NCBI RefSeq assembly: GCF_029263155.1
Contig: NZ_JAJCYB010000111.1
Location: 122,039 to 186,038 of the forward strand
Reading direction: 5' to 3'
DNA length: 64,000 nt
Source of the DNA: Pseudonocardia sp.
Lineage (GTDB): Bacteria > Actinomycetota > Actinomycetes > Mycobacteriales > Pseudonocardiaceae
The number at the start of each line of letters is the position of its first letter. Position 1 is the first letter of the stretch. Positions 41,759-53,071 of the stretch are shown here, in pieces. A program made the translations under genes and the position numbers. Below the pieces are notes generated by a model. It was not told the DNA's origin. It did not search any database and worked only from the letters and a program-made list of their open reading frames with translations.

Positions 41759-42423
41759 GCGATACCGAACCCGGCACGATCTCCGTGTTCCTCGTCGACG
41801 ACCACGCCCTGTTCCGCTCCGGTGTCCGCGCCGAGCTGGAGCGCAACGTGCCCGACGTGACGGTGGTGGGCGAGGCGGGCTCGGTCGACGAGGCCGTGGC
41901 CGCGATCCGGCACCTGGGCCCCGACGTCGTGCTGCTCGACGTCCACATGCCCGACGGGGGCGGGGCCGAGGTGCTGCGCAAGCTCCGTCCCGAGCTCCCC
42001 GACCTGGTGTTCCTCGCACTGTCGGTGTCCGATGCCGCCGAGGACGTCATCGCCGTGATCCGGGCGGGCGCGCGCGGCTACGTCACCAAGACGATCTCGG
42101 GACGGGAGCTGGCCGACGCGGTGCGCCGCGTGCACGGCGGGGACGCGGTCTTCTCCCCGCGGCTGGCCGGGTTCGTGCTCGACGTGTTCTCCGACAAGCC
42201 CGGCGCGTCCCCGCCGGGGGACCCGGAGCTGGACCTGCTCACCCGCCGCGAGCGGGACGTGCTGCGGCTGCTGGCCCGGGGCTACGCCTACAAGGAGATC
42301 GCGGGGGAGCTGTTCATCTCGGTCAAGACGGTGGAGACGCACGTGTCGAGCGTGCTGCGCAAGACCCAGCTGTCCAACCGCTACGAGCTGTCCCGCTGGG
42401 CGTCGGACCGCCGGTTGGTGTAG
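41755..42423 (+). CDS. NarL/LuxR-family response regulator
   Basis: 222 aa. Receiver with FLVDDHALFRSGV and phospho-acceptor Asp in DVVLLDVHMPDGG; Lys in GYVTKTISGRELADAV. LuxR HTH LTRRERDVLRLLARGYAYKEIAGELFISVKTVETHVSSVLRKTQ. Partner of the preceding kinase; likely controls the divergent PspC operon. Its last 16 codons plus flank are duplicated just downstream. Confidence 0.95.
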   Translation: MSDTEPGTISVFLVDDHALFRSGVRAELERNVPDVTVVGEAGSVDEAVAAIRHLGPDVVLLDVHMPDGGGAEVLRKLRPELPDLVFLALSVSDAAEDVIAVIRAGARGYVTKTISGRELADAVRRVHGGDAVFSPRLAGFVLDVFSDKPGASPPGDPELDLLTRRERDVLRLLARGYAYKEIAGELFISVKTVETHVSSVLRKTQLSNRYELSRWASDRRLV

Positions 42424-42488
42424 CTCGCGGGCGGCGTGGCCGCTACGAGCTGTCGCGCTGGGCTCGGACCGCCGGTTGGTGTAGCTCG
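42378..42488 (+). repeat. 50-bp direct duplication at the 3' end of the response regulator
   Basis: 42378-42427 (end of the gene, stop and six further bases) recurs at 42440-42488 with one base lost and one substitution, separated by 12 bp. The second copy is a non-coding remnant. Confidence 0.92.
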
Positions 42489-42490
42489 GC

Positions 42491-43348
42491 TCAGAGCAGG
42501 CCGGAGACGGTGCGGCCGAGCGACCGCACCGGGTCGGACAGCGGGTCGGGAAGCGCGCCGCCGACGGTCTCGACCGTACCGCCGACGATCCCACCGCCCG
42601 CCTGCTCCTCCGTCGCGGAGCCGCCGCCCTGGTCGTTCCCGCTCTGGTCGTTCCCGCTCTGGTCGTCGCGGCCGGATCCGCTGTCCTGCTCGACGGGCCT
42701 CTGGTCACCCGAGTCGCGGCGGTCGTCCGCCCCGCCGGCGAGCGGCGCCGCGGAGCCCTGGGGCGTGCCCGAGCCGGCCGGGGGCGAGGTGCCCGGCACC
42801 GCGGAACCCGACGGGCCGTCGCCCGCTCCGCCGGGGCTGTCCGGGAAGGCCGTGGCCATCCACGACGTCGGTGCTGCGGCGCCCGGATCGAGCGCGTCGC
42901 TCTGCGCGGTGTTGTCGACGACGGTGGGGACGGCGCCGGCCGGGACCTGCTCGGGACCCGGGCGCCCCTGCCCGGGAAGGCCGCCCTGCTGCGCAGGGGC
43001 GTCACCGGCCGGGGTCGCGGAGTTCTGGAGGACGGTACCGGCCCCGAACACCGATCCGGCGGCGAGCAGCACCCCGGCGGCGAGCGCGCTGCGGCGCAGT
43101 GCCGTGCCCCGGCGGACCGGCGCCGCGCGCTCGTCGTCGGGGAGGCCGGGCTGCCGGTCCGACCCGGCCGGCACCGGAGGCTCGGCAGCCTGCGGCGCGC
43201 GGCCCTCCCGCCGCAGCAGGCTGTGCACCGAGACGGGTGCGGTGGCGGGCGCGGGGTCGGCAGGCGGCTCGGACGCGTAGCGACTCAGGAGATCGGCGAC
43301 GGTGACGACGCCGGGCGACGCGTCGCGATCGGACAGCAGCTGAGCCAC
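42491..43348 (-). CDS. Hypothetical membrane-anchored, disordered extracytoplasmic protein
   Basis: 285 aa. Residues 1-90 are cytoplasmic (VADLLSRYASEPPADP, SVHSLLRREGRAPQ), then one transmembrane helix (TALRRSALAAGVLLAAGSVFGAGTVL) and a ~170-residue Gly/Ser/Pro/Asp-rich external tail with an NDQSGNDQSGNDQ repeat. GTG 43348 chosen because SD GGGAGG (43358-43363) fits it with 9-bp spacing; ATG 43357 directly abuts the SD. Function unknown. Confidence 0.75.
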   Translation of the reverse strand: MAQLLSDRDASPGVVTVADLLSRYASEPPADPAPATAPVSVHSLLRREGRAPQAAEPPVPAGSDRQPGLPDDERAAPVRRGTALRRSALAAGVLLAAGSVFGAGTVLQNSATPAGDAPAQQGGLPGQGRPGPEQVPAGAVPTVVDNTAQSDALDPGAAAPTSWMATAFPDSPGGAGDGPSGSAVPGTSPPAGSGTPQGSAAPLAGGADDRRDSGDQRPVEQDSGSGRDDQSGNDQSGNDQGGGSATEEQAGGGIVGGTVETVGGALPDPLSDPVRSLGRTVSGLL

Positions 43349-43517
43349 GCGCAGCATCCTCCCTTGGAGTGAACGAGTCGCGCTCTGTCTACCGGATGCG
43401 ACCATCGCCCGCTGCACCGACCCCGTGCGATGCACAGGATCACTCGTTCGGATCAGCTGGAGAACCGGTGGCTGCGACGGGCGTTCGTTCGAACGGCGAA
43501 GCGACGACCAGGTCGGA

Positions 43518-43832
43518 TCAGATCTGGCCGCGGAACTGTGCGCGCGTGCCGTCGAGGGCCTGCTTCGCCGCGAACCCCGCGCCTCCTCCGAGCAGGATCC
43601 CGAGGATGTCGAGCGGGAGGCCGCCGGTCGTGAGCAGCAGGGCGAACGCGGCGACGGCCGCGGTGCCACCGGCCAGCTTCCACCGGCCGTTGACGTACTG
43701 CGCCGTGGTGGCGCCGACGGCCCCGCGCTTGCGGGCCGCGCTGTTCAGCATGGCCAGGTACCCGACGTGCCCGAGCGCGGCGAGCAGCCCGAGCAGCGCC
43801 ACGAGGAAAGCCACGATCCCGACGACATCCAT
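43518..43832 (-). CDS. Small membrane protein
   Basis: 104 aa. N-terminal transmembrane helix (VGIVAFLVALLGLLAALGHVGYL), a loop with AARKRGAVGATTAQYVNGRWKL and a hydrophobic second half (LAGGTAAVAAFALLLTTGGLPLDILGILLGGGAGFAAKQAL). No known domain. ATG with a weak SD; lies between the disordered envelope protein and chorismate mutase. Confidence 0.72.
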   Translation of the reverse strand: MDVVGIVAFLVALLGLLAALGHVGYLAMLNSAARKRGAVGATTAQYVNGRWKLAGGTAAVAAFALLLTTGGLPLDILGILLGGGAGFAAKQALDGTRAQFRGQI

Positions 43833-43876
43833 GGGTTCCAGAGTGCCACGATCCGCGGGGCGACGCCCGGACGGGA

Positions 43877-44194
43877 TCAGCGACCGCCGAGCCGTCCCCG
43901 GCCCAGCCGGAGCAGGAGCATGCCCAACTCGCGGCCCTCGGCGCCGAGCTCGCGGAACCGCGCGAGCACGGCCATCTCGCGGTTGTAGACGATCCGCGGG
44001 CCGCCCGCCGCCATCCGGGCGCGGCCGATGCGCTGGGAGACCTCGCTGCGACGCTTGACCAGCCGCAGTATCTCCGCGTCGAGATGGTCGATCTCGACGC
44101 GCAGCTCCTGGATCTCGTCCTCGGCCGGGATGTCGTCGTCGGGCCCGTTCTGGTCGGGCCCGTTTCCGTTCGGCAGGGTGTTCGGGGTGCTCAC
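43877..44194 (-). CDS. Chorismate mutase, AroQ-delta type
   Basis: 105 aa helical enzyme converting chorismate to prephenate. Catalytic residues in LRVEIDHLDAEILRLVKRRSEVSQRIGRAR and RIVYNREMAVLARF; C-terminus LLLRLGRGRLGGR matches the tail that docks onto DAHP synthase in the M. tuberculosis enzyme (Rv0948c), where the complex is needed for full activity. Divergent from uvrD1 as in mycobacteria. GTG 44194 has a GAGGAG SD at 9 bp. Confidence 0.9.
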   Translation of the reverse strand: MSTPNTLPNGNGPDQNGPDDDIPAEDEIQELRVEIDHLDAEILRLVKRRSEVSQRIGRARMAAGGPRIVYNREMAVLARFRELGAEGRELGMLLLRLGRGRLGGR

Positions 44195-44407
44195 GGTCAC
44201 GGTCTCCTCCTCATCGACGGTGCCCGAACCCGTGACAGGAGAGAGCCCCGGGTCGCTCTGGACACCGGGGCTCGTGGGTTGGTCAGCGCTGGGCCGCCAC
44301 GGGCACCGGGATCCGGTACCCGTAGAAAAATCGCCAGCTCTGCGATCGCACGCGGGAAGTGTGCCACAACCGGAGGTGTCAGGGGGCGGCGGTAACCTTC
44401 GAACACG

Positions 44408-46777
<2,370 letters not shown>

Positions 46778-46845
46778 TCCGGGTGGAACCGCAGGTTCTC
46801 GGATTCCGTCAAAGGCCGTGTGACACTGAGCCCGGGAGGTTGCGG

Positions 46846-47424
46846 ATGTCCGTCGAGACGACCTACGAGTCCCTGTTCGCGCACGGCGGTCCGTGGACCG
46901 AGGACGACTACTTCGCGCTTCCCGACATGCCCGCGCACGTCGAGCTGGTCGACGGGTCGCTTCTCGTGACCCCGCTGTCGTCCATTCCGCATGCGCGGCT
47001 GTCGTTCGCGTTGACCGCCTTGTTCGCAGCCACCTGTCCCGACCCACACTGGGAATCCCTGCCAGGAGTGAACGTCCGGCTCTGGCAGGACCACATCCGC
47101 GCGCCGGATGCCGTCGTCATCCGGGCCGGGTTGGATGTTCTCAAGGTTCAGATACCGGACGTCCTGCTGCTCGTCGAGGTCACGTCGCCCGGCAACTTCC
47201 GGCAGGACGTGGTGGTCAAGCACGCCGACTACGCCGAGGCAGGTGTCCGTTTCTACCTGCGGGTCGACCTGCACCGCGGGATCGACACGCTGGAGGCGTC
47301 GGCGTACGAGCTGGTCGACGGCGCCTACCGCGAGTACGCCACCAGTGTCGACGGCGTGCTGGCGCTGGAGCGGCCGTGGCCGCTGGAGGCTGATCTTCGC
47401 GCGCTGGCCCGCGGGCGGCGGTAG
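46846..47424 (+). CDS. Uma2-family (DUF820) PD-(D/E)XK nuclease-like protein
   Basis: 192 aa. PHVELVDGSLLVTPLSS-type opening, then IRAPDAVVIRAG (Asp) and LLLVEVTSPGNFRQDVVVKHADYAEAGVRFYLRVD, with the E-x-x-S and K of the restriction-like fold. Such genes are numerous in Actinobacteria; no target or partner is known. GGGAGG SD six bases before ATG 46846. It is an insertion relative to the mycobacterial uvrD1-M23 peptidase order. Confidence 0.85.
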   Translation: MSVETTYESLFAHGGPWTEDDYFALPDMPAHVELVDGSLLVTPLSSIPHARLSFALTALFAATCPDPHWESLPGVNVRLWQDHIRAPDAVVIRAGLDVLKVQIPDVLLLVEVTSPGNFRQDVVVKHADYAEAGVRFYLRVDLHRGIDTLEASAYELVDGAYREYATSVDGVLALERPWPLEADLRALARGRR

Positions 47425-47429
47425 CGCGG

Positions 47430-48278
47430 CTACCAGCCGTCGATGCCGTGTTCCTGGAGCCAGGGCCGGGGGTTCAACGGGCTGTCGCCCGCGTCGTGGA
47501 TCTCGAAGTGCAGGTGCGGGCCGGTGGACTGGCCCCGGTTGCCGATCTCGGCGATCTGCTCGCCCGCGCCGACCTCGTCGCCGACCTCGACGAACATCTG
47601 GTTCACGTGCCCGTACACGCTCATCGTGCCGTCCGGGTGGCGGATCTTCACGACGAGTCCGAAGCCGGACGCGGCACCGGCCTGCTCCACCACGCCGTCG
47701 GTCACCGCGTAGATCGGGGTGCCGATGGGGCCGGCGATGTCGATGCCGTTGTGGGAGCGTCCCCATCGAGCACCGAACCCGGACGTGAACCGCCCGATGG
47801 TGGGCTGCACGAACGCCCGGTCCCCGACCAGGTTGGCCTGCGGCGCGCCGAAGGCGAGCGCCGAGGCCAGGATGGCGTCGCGCCGGGCGAGCTCCTGGCC
47901 GATCTCGACGGCCTTGGTGAGGTTCTGGATGTCGAGCTGCGACTCGGGGTCGAGATCGACCGCGGTGAGCGCGCGGGGCAGGAGCTGGTCGCCACCGATC
48001 GCGTCGACGGCGAACGACGTCGTGCTCACCTCGGCCACCGGCGCGAGTGCGCTCAGCGTGACGGGCGGCAGGTCGGGCCGCTCGGTGAGCGGCGAGGCGG
48101 CGGACTGACCGGCCGCGACCACGGCTCCGGTCGCGACGGCGGCGACGGTCACCCGGCCACGAACCGACGCGGCGGGAGGCGCAGGGAGCCGGTGCACCCC
48201 GGGCGCGACCACGCCCAGCGGCACGGTCACGTCGGCGGGGTGGCCCGGTGCGCCGCTTGGGGAGCGGTGGCGCGCCAC
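47430..48278 (-). CDS. M23-family (LytM) metallopeptidase
   Basis: 282 aa. N-terminal basic region and hydrophobic signal/anchor (VTVAAVATGAVVAAGQSAAS), a helical middle (LDIQNLTKAVEIGQELARRDAIL) and a LytM domain with zinc ligands His/Asp in SHNGIDIAGPIGTPIYA and catalytic His in GPHLHFEIHDAG. Probably cuts peptidoglycan cross-bridges or activates other hydrolases. Position next to uvrD1 and sucC matches Rv0950c. GTG 48278 chosen for its purine-rich upstream region. Confidence 0.92.
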   Translation of the reverse strand: MARHRSPSGAPGHPADVTVPLGVVAPGVHRLPAPPAASVRGRVTVAAVATGAVVAAGQSAASPLTERPDLPPVTLSALAPVAEVSTTSFAVDAIGGDQLLPRALTAVDLDPESQLDIQNLTKAVEIGQELARRDAILASALAFGAPQANLVGDRAFVQPTIGRFTSGFGARWGRSHNGIDIAGPIGTPIYAVTDGVVEQAGAASGFGLVVKIRHPDGTMSVYGHVNQMFVEVGDEVGAGEQIAEIGNRGQSTGPHLHFEIHDAGDSPLNPRPWLQEHGIDGW

Positions 48279-48451
48279 GACCTGCCCTTCTCGACGGTTC
48301 TGGTCAGTGAAGGTGCCCGCGAGCCGGTCGTGGTGGGCTGGGGATTCCACCGTGTCGTGACCGGTCCGTGACTCGGACCGGGGAAACGTAGCGGTGGTCA
48401 CGCTGCGTCGGCAAATCCGGTCGCGGCGTGTCGCCGGTGGGTCGGCCGGGG

Positions 48452-49414
48452 TCAGGAGGCGGGCGAGGATCGCCGGCCGAACGCGCTCGATCCCGGAGCC
48501 CCCGCGGGCTGACCTCGACGGAACGGGTGGCGGCGGTGATCCGATCGGGCGAGGGCGCTGACCACCCAGTGCACCGACCGGGGGTCGATCGGCAGCGAAA
48601 GGTGACCGACGTCACGTAGCTCGTACTGCTCGACGTGCAGATCGGGATGCACGAGCCGGGCGTTGCGCTGGGGCACGATCATCTGGTCCATCCGGCTCCA
48701 CACCACCAGGAAGCGGGTCGGGCACCCGGGGACCGGCAGCGTGAGCTCCTCGAGCAGCTCCGACCCCGGGCGCAGCTGTGCGGCCAGCGCGGTGGGCATC
48801 AGGTACGCGCTGAGCGTTCCCGAGTGGGGGCTGCCCAGGGTCGCCAGCGTGTCGACGGTCTCGGAGCCGCCGAGCCGCTGCACGTAGTAGCGGGCGATCA
48901 TGCCCCCGAGCGAGTGCCCCACGATGTGCACGCGGTCGGCGCCGGTGCGTTCCCGCAACCGCTCGACGTGGGTGCGCAGCTCGTGCGCGGCGGTGCGGAC
49001 ATCGCCGGTGAACAGGCTGTAGTTCACCGCGTGCACGGTGCCGAACCCGCGCCGGCGCAGAGCGCGGCGGAACACGGTGAACACCGAGCGGTTGTCCATG
49101 ATCCCGTGTACGAGCAGGATCGGGATGCCCGCGGCCTCCACATCGGTGACGACGAGGCTGCGGCGCTCGGGGGGCAGCGGGTCGGTGCGGTACCCGTCGC
49201 CCGACTCCACCAACTGCTCGCGCAGCAGGCCCGCCGGGTACACGGCCATGTGCGCGGCCAGCCACGCCCATTCGACGGCGATGCCCCGCAGGCCGGCCGG
49301 GCTGCCGAAGGTCCGTGCGGTGTAGGCGCCCGCGCGACCGACCTCGGTCATGGTGGATGCCACCGCTCCGGCGACCGTGGCCAGGCGGTGCAGTCCCGCG
49401 CGGACCAGCGCCAT
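48452..49414 (-). CDS. Lipase-like alpha/beta hydrolase
   Basis: 320 aa. Oxyanion VHGIMDNRSVFTVF, nucleophile elbow VHIVGHSLGGMIARYYVQ, Asp in VVWSRMDQMIVP and His in DVGHLSLP: complete triad. Overall pattern resembles class-2 triacylglycerol lipases (HG then GHSLGG with RYY). An N-terminal amphipathic region suggests membrane association. ATG 49414 has TACCGT (49422-49427, minus) seven bases upstream, another leaderless start. Substrate unknown. Confidence 0.87.
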   Translation of the reverse strand: MALVRAGLHRLATVAGAVASTMTEVGRAGAYTARTFGSPAGLRGIAVEWAWLAAHMAVYPAGLLREQLVESGDGYRTDPLPPERRSLVVTDVEAAGIPILLVHGIMDNRSVFTVFRRALRRRGFGTVHAVNYSLFTGDVRTAAHELRTHVERLRERTGADRVHIVGHSLGGMIARYYVQRLGGSETVDTLATLGSPHSGTLSAYLMPTALAAQLRPGSELLEELTLPVPGCPTRFLVVWSRMDQMIVPQRNARLVHPDLHVEQYELRDVGHLSLPIDPRSVHWVVSALARSDHRRHPFRRGQPAGAPGSSAFGRRSSPAS

Positions 49415-49421
49415 GGGGACG

Positions 49422-49427
49422 ACGGTA
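49422..49427 (-). promoter_or_regulatory. -10 hexamer TACCGT for leaderless lipase gene
   Basis: On the minus strand TACCGT ends seven bases before ATG 49414. Confidence 0.5.
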
Positions 49428-49635
49428 GGCGACCAGGCGGCGCGACGCTGCGCCAATGTGCGACACCTCCGTCGTCACGGGCGGGGCCGCCGACCGGGTG
49501 GGACCGGGCGTGACAGCGGTCACCGGGGCAGGTCAGGGCATGTGCGGCCGTCGTCGCTAGGGTCGCCCCAGCAGCGGTTGGGCGGGCGCCGAGGCCCGCA
49601 CGCACAGCGCCGTGACGTTCAGAGCAGGGAGAGCC

Positions 49636-50808
49636 ATGGATCTCTACGAGTACCAGGCGAAGGACCTCTTCGCCGCCCACGGTGTCCCGGTGCTGCCGGG
49701 CCGGACCGTCGAGACGGTCGAGGACGCGAAGGCGGTCGCCGCCGAGCTCGGCACCGCGGTCGTGGTCAAGGCGCAGGTCAAGACGGGGGGCCGGGGCAAG
49801 GCCGGCGGCGTCAAGCTGGCGAAGACCCCGGACGAGGCGGCCGAGAAGGCCACCGACATCCTCGGCCTGGACATCAAGGGTCACACGGTGCACCGCGTGC
49901 TCGTGACCACGGCCAGCGACATCGCGGAGGAGTACTACTTCTCCTTCCTGCTCGACCGGTCCAACCGCACCTTCCTGGCGATGGCCAGTGCCGAGGGCGG
50001 CATGGAGATCGAGCAGCTCGCGGTGGAGCGCCCCGAGGCGCTGGCGCGCATCCCGATCGACGCGATCGCGGGCGTCGACCGCGCGAAGGCCGCCGAGATC
50101 GTCGCGGCCGCGAAGTACCCGGCCGAGGTCGCCGAGGAGGCCGCCGACGTCATCGTCAAGCTCTGGGAGACCTTCGTCTCCGAGGACGCCACCCTCGTCG
50201 AGGTCAACCCGCTGGTGCGTGACCCGCAGGACAAGGTCATCGCGCTCGACGGCAAGGTCACCCTCGACGAGAACGCGGGCTTCCGGCACCCGGAGCACGC
50301 GGCGCTGGTCGACGAGCGCACCGAGAACCCGCTCGAGGCCAAGGCGAAGGCCAAGGGTCTCAACTACGTCAAGCTCGACGACGGCCAGGTCGGCATCATC
50401 GGCAACGGCGCGGGCCTGGTCATGAGCACCCTCGACGTCGTCGCCTACGCGGGCGAGAAGCACGGCGGCGTCAAGCCCGCCAACTTCCTGGACATCGGCG
50501 GCGGCGCGTCGGCGCAGGTGATGGCCGACGGTCTCGACGTCATCCTGGGTGACGAGGACGTCAAGAGCGTCTTCGTCAACGTCTTCGGCGGCATCACCGC
50601 CTGCGACGCGGTGGCCAACGGCATCGTCGAGGCACTGAAGATCCTGGGCGACTCGGCGACAAAGCCGCTCGTCGTCCGGCTGGACGGAAACAACGTCGTC
50701 GAGGGTCGCAAGATCCTCGACGACGCCAACCACCCCCTGGTCACCCAGGTGGACACGATGGACAATGCGGCCGACAAGGCCGCCGAGCTCGCAGCGGCGG
50801 GGGCCTGA
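49636..50808 (+). CDS. sucC: Succinyl-CoA ligase (ADP-forming) beta subunit
   Basis: 390 aa ATP-grasp subunit of the TCA cycle. MDLYEYQAKDLFAAHGVPVLPG, ATP site KAQVKTGGRGKAGGVKLA, VEVNPLV and GNGAGLVMSTLDVV, NVFGGITACDAVANGIVEAL. GGGAGAG SD before ATG 49636; an upstream in-frame GTG 49612 is not needed. sucD follows three bases after the stop. Confidence 0.97.
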   Translation: MDLYEYQAKDLFAAHGVPVLPGRTVETVEDAKAVAAELGTAVVVKAQVKTGGRGKAGGVKLAKTPDEAAEKATDILGLDIKGHTVHRVLVTTASDIAEEYYFSFLLDRSNRTFLAMASAEGGMEIEQLAVERPEALARIPIDAIAGVDRAKAAEIVAAAKYPAEVAEEAADVIVKLWETFVSEDATLVEVNPLVRDPQDKVIALDGKVTLDENAGFRHPEHAALVDERTENPLEAKAKAKGLNYVKLDDGQVGIIGNGAGLVMSTLDVVAYAGEKHGGVKPANFLDIGGGASAQVMADGLDVILGDEDVKSVFVNVFGGITACDAVANGIVEALKILGDSATKPLVVRLDGNNVVEGRKILDDANHPLVTQVDTMDNAADKAAELAAAGA

Positions 50809-50811
50809 GAC

Positions 50812-51699
50812 ATGTCGATCTTCCTGAACGAGAACAGCAAGGTCATCGTGCAGGGCATCACCGGTGGTGAGGGCACCAAGCATTCCACCAAGATGCTGGC
50901 GGCGGGCACGAACATCGTCGGCGGCGTGAACGCGCGCAAGGCCGGCACGACGGTCGAGATCGGCGGGAAGACCCTCCCGGTGTTCGGCACCGTCGAGGAG
51001 GCGATGAAGGAGACCGGCGCCGACGTCAGCGTCGCCTTCGTCCCGCCGAAGTTCACCAAGGACGCCGTGATCGAGGCGATCGACGCCGAGATCCCGCTGC
51101 TGGTGATCATCACCGAGGGCGTGCCCGTGCACGACTCCGCCCACTTCTGGGCGCACGCGGTGGCTACGGGCAACAAGACGCGCATCATCGGCCCGAACTG
51201 CCCCGGCATCATCTCCCCCGGGAAGTCCAACGCCGGCATCATCCCGTCCGACATCGCGGGCGCCGGCAAGATCGGCCTGGTGTCCAAGTCGGGCACGCTG
51301 ACCTACCAGATGATGTTCGAGCTGCGCGAGATCGGCTTCTCCACCGCCATCGGCATCGGCGGCGACCCGGTCATCGGCACCACGCACATCGACGCCCTCG
51401 AGGCCTTCGAGGCCGACCCCGAGACCGCCGCGATCGTGATGATCGGCGAGATCGGCGGCGACGCGGAGGAGCGGGCCGCGGACTTCATCAAGGCCAACGT
51501 GACCAAGCCGGTCGTCGGCTACGTCGCCGGGTTCACCGCGCCCGAGGGCAAGACGATGGGGCACGCCGGCGCCATCGTCTCCGGCTCGGCCGGCACCGCG
51601 CAGGCCAAGAAGGAGGCGCTGGAGGCCGCCGGGGTCAAGGTCGGCAAGACCCCCAGTGAGACGGCCGATCTCATGCGGGAGATCGTCTCCGGCCTGTAG
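50812..51699 (+). CDS. sucD: Succinyl-CoA ligase alpha subunit
   Basis: 295 aa. CoA site VQGITGGEGTKHSTKMLAAGT, VIITEGVPVHD, NCPGIISPG, and the phospho-His loop in KTMGHAGAIVSGSAGTAQAKK. Forms the alpha2beta2 enzyme with SucC. Operon of two genes. Confidence 0.97.
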   Translation: MSIFLNENSKVIVQGITGGEGTKHSTKMLAAGTNIVGGVNARKAGTTVEIGGKTLPVFGTVEEAMKETGADVSVAFVPPKFTKDAVIEAIDAEIPLLVIITEGVPVHDSAHFWAHAVATGNKTRIIGPNCPGIISPGKSNAGIIPSDIAGAGKIGLVSKSGTLTYQMMFELREIGFSTAIGIGGDPVIGTTHIDALEAFEADPETAAIVMIGEIGGDAEERAADFIKANVTKPVVGYVAGFTAPEGKTMGHAGAIVSGSAGTAQAKKEALEAAGVKVGKTPSETADLMREIVSGL

Positions 51700-51937
51700 T
51701 CGCGGGTCCCGGCCCGTCCGAGGTGCCGCCCACGCCGGCCCGCCGCCCCGCAACGGCGGCGAGGTGGCGTGGGCAGCGCTCGGCGGCGCGTCCACGGCCG
51801 CGTCCGGCACGGGTCGCCGCTGCGCCGGTCGGCGTTGCCCCGAACGCCGCCCGGGAGGGCGCCCGGACGTGATGGACTAGCGTTCTGCACGCCCGTACGC
51901 CGGACCGCGGGAGTCCGCACGGAGGGAGCACTTCACG

Positions 51938-52900
51938 ATGACCCAGCAGCCCGAGTCGACCTCGGCCGCCACCAGTACGAGTCCCCAGCTCACGCCGGGA
52001 CCCGCACGACTGCTCGCACTCGGGGCCGCCGCCCTGGCCCTCGTGATCTACGTGCTCGGCTTCTTCGACAGCGGTTCCTTCATCACGACCTCGATGATCG
52101 GCGCGTTGATCATCGGCGGGGGCCTGCTCGTCGGCTCGGCGGTGCTCCCCCGGGTCGGTCGGGTGCTGCTGCCCGGGGTCCTGCTGCTCCTCGTGGGCAC
52201 GCTTCAGCTGCTGCAGGGCGCCACCGCGGGCGCGGAGCTCGGGGGCGGGCCCAGCACGATCGGTGTCGTGAGCCTCGTGCTCGCCTTCGTGGCCCTCGCG
52301 CTGGCCGCCGGTGCACTGCTCATGGACGTCGGCATCATCAAGCCACCGGCGCCGCGACCGAGCGCCCCGGGTGGCTACGGGCAGGGCTACGGCCAGGGTG
52401 GGTACGGCCAGCAGGGCTACGGGCAGCCGCAGCCCGGCTACGGGGGCTACGGCGCCCAGCCCGGGTACGGGCAGCCGGGGTACGGGCAGCCGGGCTACGG
52501 CGCACAGCCCGGGTACGGGCAGCCGGGGTACGGTCAGCAGCCGGGGAGTGGCTACGGCCAGCAGCCCTCCGGGTACGGCCAGGCCGCCGGGTACCCCGCC
52601 GCGGCGGGGTACGGCGCGGGCTACGCGCCGGCCGGTCCCGCGGACGGGTCCGGCTCCTCCGACGTCACCACGTCGATCGCCGCTCCCGGTGCCGACCCGA
52701 AGTCCGAGCCCGCCCCGGGTGGCTGGTACAGCGGCAGCGACCCGGCCACGGAGGTCTCGTCGTCGGCGCACACGCCGCCGTCGGGGACCCCGGTCGCGCC
52801 GGTCGAGGGCGGCTCCGCCGACGATGCCCAGGCCCGCCGGGACGGCGACGGGGCCGGGGACGAGACGCGCTTCATCACCCCCGGCGACCAGTCGAAGTAG
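51938..52900 (+). CDS. DUF5336-type membrane protein with GYGQ-rich tail (Rv0954-like)
   Basis: 320 aa. Four transmembrane helices in residues 25-130 (LLALGAAALALVIYVLGFF, TTSMIGALIIGGGLLVGSAVL, LLPGVLLLLVGTLQLLQG, VVSLVLAFVALALAAGALLM), then ~80 residues of GYGQPGYGQ-type repeats (52370-52630) and a Ser/Pro/Asp tail. The mycobacterial counterpart is the 34-kDa antigen family. Repeats of Gly-Tyr-Gly-Gln are typical of phase-separating proteins. SD GGAGGGAG before ATG. Neighbours sucCD and perM match Rv0951-Rv0955. Confidence 0.86.
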   Translation: MTQQPESTSAATSTSPQLTPGPARLLALGAAALALVIYVLGFFDSGSFITTSMIGALIIGGGLLVGSAVLPRVGRVLLPGVLLLLVGTLQLLQGATAGAELGGGPSTIGVVSLVLAFVALALAAGALLMDVGIIKPPAPRPSAPGGYGQGYGQGGYGQQGYGQPQPGYGGYGAQPGYGQPGYGQPGYGAQPGYGQPGYGQQPGSGYGQQPSGYGQAAGYPAAAGYGAGYAPAGPADGSGSSDVTTSIAAPGADPKSEPAPGGWYSGSDPATEVSSSAHTPPSGTPVAPVEGGSADDAQARRDGDGAGDETRFITPGDQSK

Positions 52901-52991
52901 GCACGCCCCGCGGGCCGGGTGATTCACCCGGCCGCGCGCCCGTCCGGCGTGCCTGCCCGATCCACGGCAGCCGCGCTGCGACCCTGAGCGG

Positions 52992-53071
52992 GTGACCGAG
53001 CCGGCGAGGGCACCATCCAGCGCAGCACCCCGGGCAGCGGCGGCGGCGAGCACCGACGAGGAGGCGCCGTG
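52992..53071 (+). repeat. 77-bp repeat / 26-codon micro-ORF abutting perM
   Basis: A diverged copy of the 77-bp unit found upstream of purN. GTG 52992 opens a 26-codon ORF (start TEPARAPSSAAP) with GAGGAGG near its end; its TGA (53070-53072) overlaps the perM GTG at 53069. Same length, same overlap geometry and similar codons as the purN copies. Whether it is translated is unproven. Confidence 0.75.

Noticed and set aside
46846..47424. Uma2 gene considered as sign of a mobile element
   Set aside because: No transposase, inverted repeats or integration signs around it; the family is a common scattered actinobacterial gene.
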